Shown in pieces: positions 62,307-64,000 of a stretch of 64,000 bases of DNA. The position numbers and the translations under genes were made by a program. The stretch's first letter is position 1. Each line of letters opens with the position of its first letter. The notes beneath the pieces are model-generated. The model searched no databases. It was not told the DNA's origin and worked only from the letters and a program-made list of their open reading frames with translations. This stretch comes from Hathewaya proteolytica DSM 3090 (GTDB lineage: Bacteria > Bacillota > Clostridia > Clostridiales > Clostridiaceae), in the NCBI RefSeq assembly GCF_900142225.1, contig NZ_FRAD01000004.1, positions 62,001-126,000 on the forward strand, in the 5' to 3' direction.

Positions 62307-64000
62307 ATAGATTCTGTGTATAACGGTGCATGGGAAAATTATGATAATGGATATTCGAAATGCGAGGATGGAAGCTACCTTATTACTAATAATGGTGTAA
62401 ATGCTAACATTGAGGTAGGAGCATCTATAAAAGTAAGTTATATATTTAAGACACAGGATGAGGTAGTGGATCCAGAACATATATTAGTTTTATATGATAA
62501 TATGGGAAAAGTAATTGACCCACTTGAAGATGATTTTAAATATCTTAGAATTGGTTACAATCCTGGAGATTGTGATTCTGCCGTTACACAGGATGTAATG
62601 CTTGTTGAAAGTGGACAATATGGTTCTGATATTGAATGGACATCAAGTGATGAACAGATAATAGACTTAAGTGGAAAAGTTAATAGACCATCCAGTGAGC
62701 CAAAGAGTGTACAATTAACAGCTAAGCTTACTTACGAAGGTAGAACACTGGTAAAGGAATTCGCAGTAACTGTTATGAATACAAGAAATTTTGATCCATC
62801 AAATGTAAAAGATTTATCAGTAGATGATTTGGCGGAAATGAACAGTGGATATGATAATTATAATATAGAAATAAGTGAATTCGGATACATTACAAATATA
62901 TCAGGGAGCTATAGTGATATAAAGGTAGATTCGTATGAAACGGCACTTTATTCGCTATATAGTTTGAAGACTGCAATGGGGATTAGTAATCCATTTGAGG
63001 AATTAAAATCAACCTCCGTAAAATCAAATAAAAAAGGAAGTATATATAAATTTAATCAGGTATATAATGGTATAGAAGTTTATGGCAAAACAGTAGTTCT
63101 CTCGGTAGATCCTCAAGGGAAAACACGTTATTTAAGATCGAACTATTTCCCTATAAATAAAGATATTAATGTAATACCTAAAACAACATACGAAGAGGCT
63201 TTAAAATCTGTAGAGGAAAAATATATTGGAGCACAGGCATATGGAGATGAGGATGAGAGTAAGAGATTATATATATCTAATTATTATGGTAAAGTAGAAT
63301 TAGTATGGAAGGTTTATTTTGATTTGTTAGAGGATAATGGTGATTTAAATAAAGGTGAATATAGAGCACTAGTAAGTGCTATAAATGATGATGTTATTTA
63401 TAAAACATGTACTACACAATATGATTCTAATATAGAGGTAAAGGGAACCGATTTAAATAATAAGGAGAGAACATTTAACATCATAGAGAATACTCATTGG
63501 TTTAGTAATAAAGTAGAGTATATGCTAGAAGATATGAAAAGGAATATACGTATCTGTGATGCTCATGGTGCTGAAATTTTCAAGAATGATATTTACCAGT
63601 CAAGCAGTAAGAATGAATGGACAGAGGAACAGATTTCAGCTATGGCTAATATGAAAGATATCTATGAGTATTATCTCAATACATTTGATAGAATATCTTA
63701 TGATGATGCTTGGACTAAAATAACTGGGAACAATATAAGAATCTACTTAAACACAGGCATAGAGAACAATGCCTATTGGGATTCAACAAGGAAATTAATA
63801 GCAATGGGTAAAGGCGATGGAGATAGATTTAAAGAGATATCACTTGCAGCGGCAGAAGATGTATTGTGTCATGAGTTTACTCATGCTATTGTTGGTTATG
63901 AAACAAATTTGGGGGAAATTAATAAAGGATTACCAGGAATAATAAATGAAGCATACGCAGATATTTTTGCATGTTTTTATGATAGCAACAAAAAGGGTTA
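62307..64000 (+). pseudogene. thermolysin-type (M4) protease gene, 3' part, running off the window
   Basis: The frame is open from 62307 to the window end with no stop. It finishes the third CBM-like domain (VYNGAWENYDNGYSKCEDG), then a bacterial Ig-like domain (WTSSDEQIIDLSGKVN), a fungalysin/thermolysin propeptide and PepSY-type region (YKFNQVYNGIEVYGKTVVLS), and the M4 catalytic domain with zinc site CHEFTHAIVGYE and NEAYADIFACF. Without the element it would be one secreted protease of over 890 residues. The downstream part has no start codon or ribosome-binding site near 62307, so it is not expected to be translated alone. Confidence 0.88.

Overview
The window is low-GC DNA with clostridial-style ribosome-binding sites, GTG/TTG starts and dense operons. 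Its gene content is that of a strict anaerobe: B12-controlled corrinoid-type uptake, an ethanolamine microcompartment, a 2-hydroxyacyl-CoA dehydratase-type enzyme and an HD dGTPase. A Clostridium species is the best guess from the sequence alone; no rRNA or tRNA was found to place it further.

Layout. 1-4.3 kb: the end of an M1 aminopeptidase, then small membrane proteins and a decayed bacteriocin-like cluster built from duplicated fragments (double-glycine peptide, HlyD remnant, frameshifted small membrane protein). 4.3-7.6 kb: a NifX-like protein and a UPF0251/DUF134 regulator diverge from a shared region with twin palindromes, followed by an HgdB-type protein and a UroD/MtaA-type methyltransferase pair. 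7.6-14.9 kb: housekeeping and accessory genes (UV endonuclease, peptide-binding lipoprotein, EamA exporter, phosphotransferase, DUF896, a PduL without a targeting extension, and a radical-SAM-like protein that lacks the cluster cysteines). 15-26.5 kb: two near-identical cobalamin riboswitches each drive a BtuF/BtuC/BtuD-type ABC operon; the second also carries a CobN-type chelatase and a lipoprotein. 26.7-29.4 kb: a CadC-type repressor, metal-binding domain protein and P1B ATPase (cadmium/zinc/lead export). 29.5-33.9 kb: a DUF4143 ATPase, a DUF2975 remnant with its XRE regulator, a TIM-barrel protein, and thiW-thiM behind a structured leader.

34-50 kb is a complete ethanolamine utilisation locus: eutG, eutS, eutP, eutV, eutW, eutA, eutB, eutC, eutL, an EutK-like shell protein, eutE, eutM, eutT, pduL, a TIGR02536-like protein, eutN, a tandem-BMC shell protein, eutH and eutQ. 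EutW/EutV two-component signalling acts at three dual-hairpin antiterminators. EutH imports ethanolamine, EutBC (adenosylcobalamin-dependent, repaired by EutA, supplied by EutT) makes acetaldehyde, EutE makes acetyl-CoA, EutG makes ethanol, and PduL makes acetyl phosphate inside the shell. The B12-riboswitch operons upstream plausibly supply the corrinoid.

50-58.9 kb: a TDT-type transporter, a C_GCAxxG_C_C protein, a chemotaxis receptor, a nitroreductase, a MATE exporter, dGTPase, TsaD and an M14 peptidase. 58.9-64 kb: secreted and lipoprotein genes, mostly broken, arranged as a partial segmental duplication; the last is a thermolysin-type (M4) protease precursor with repeated CBM-like domains, interrupted by a 128-bp mobile element. 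Three copies of this element (12.9, 59.2 and 62.2 kb) look like non-autonomous IS200/IS605-type insertions.

No CRISPR array, tRNA or rRNA was seen. The strongest candidates for new biology are the CobN operon, the HgdB/UroD pair, the shared C-terminal peptide of the EutK-like shell protein and EutE, the unusual thiW leader, and the small IS605-like element.
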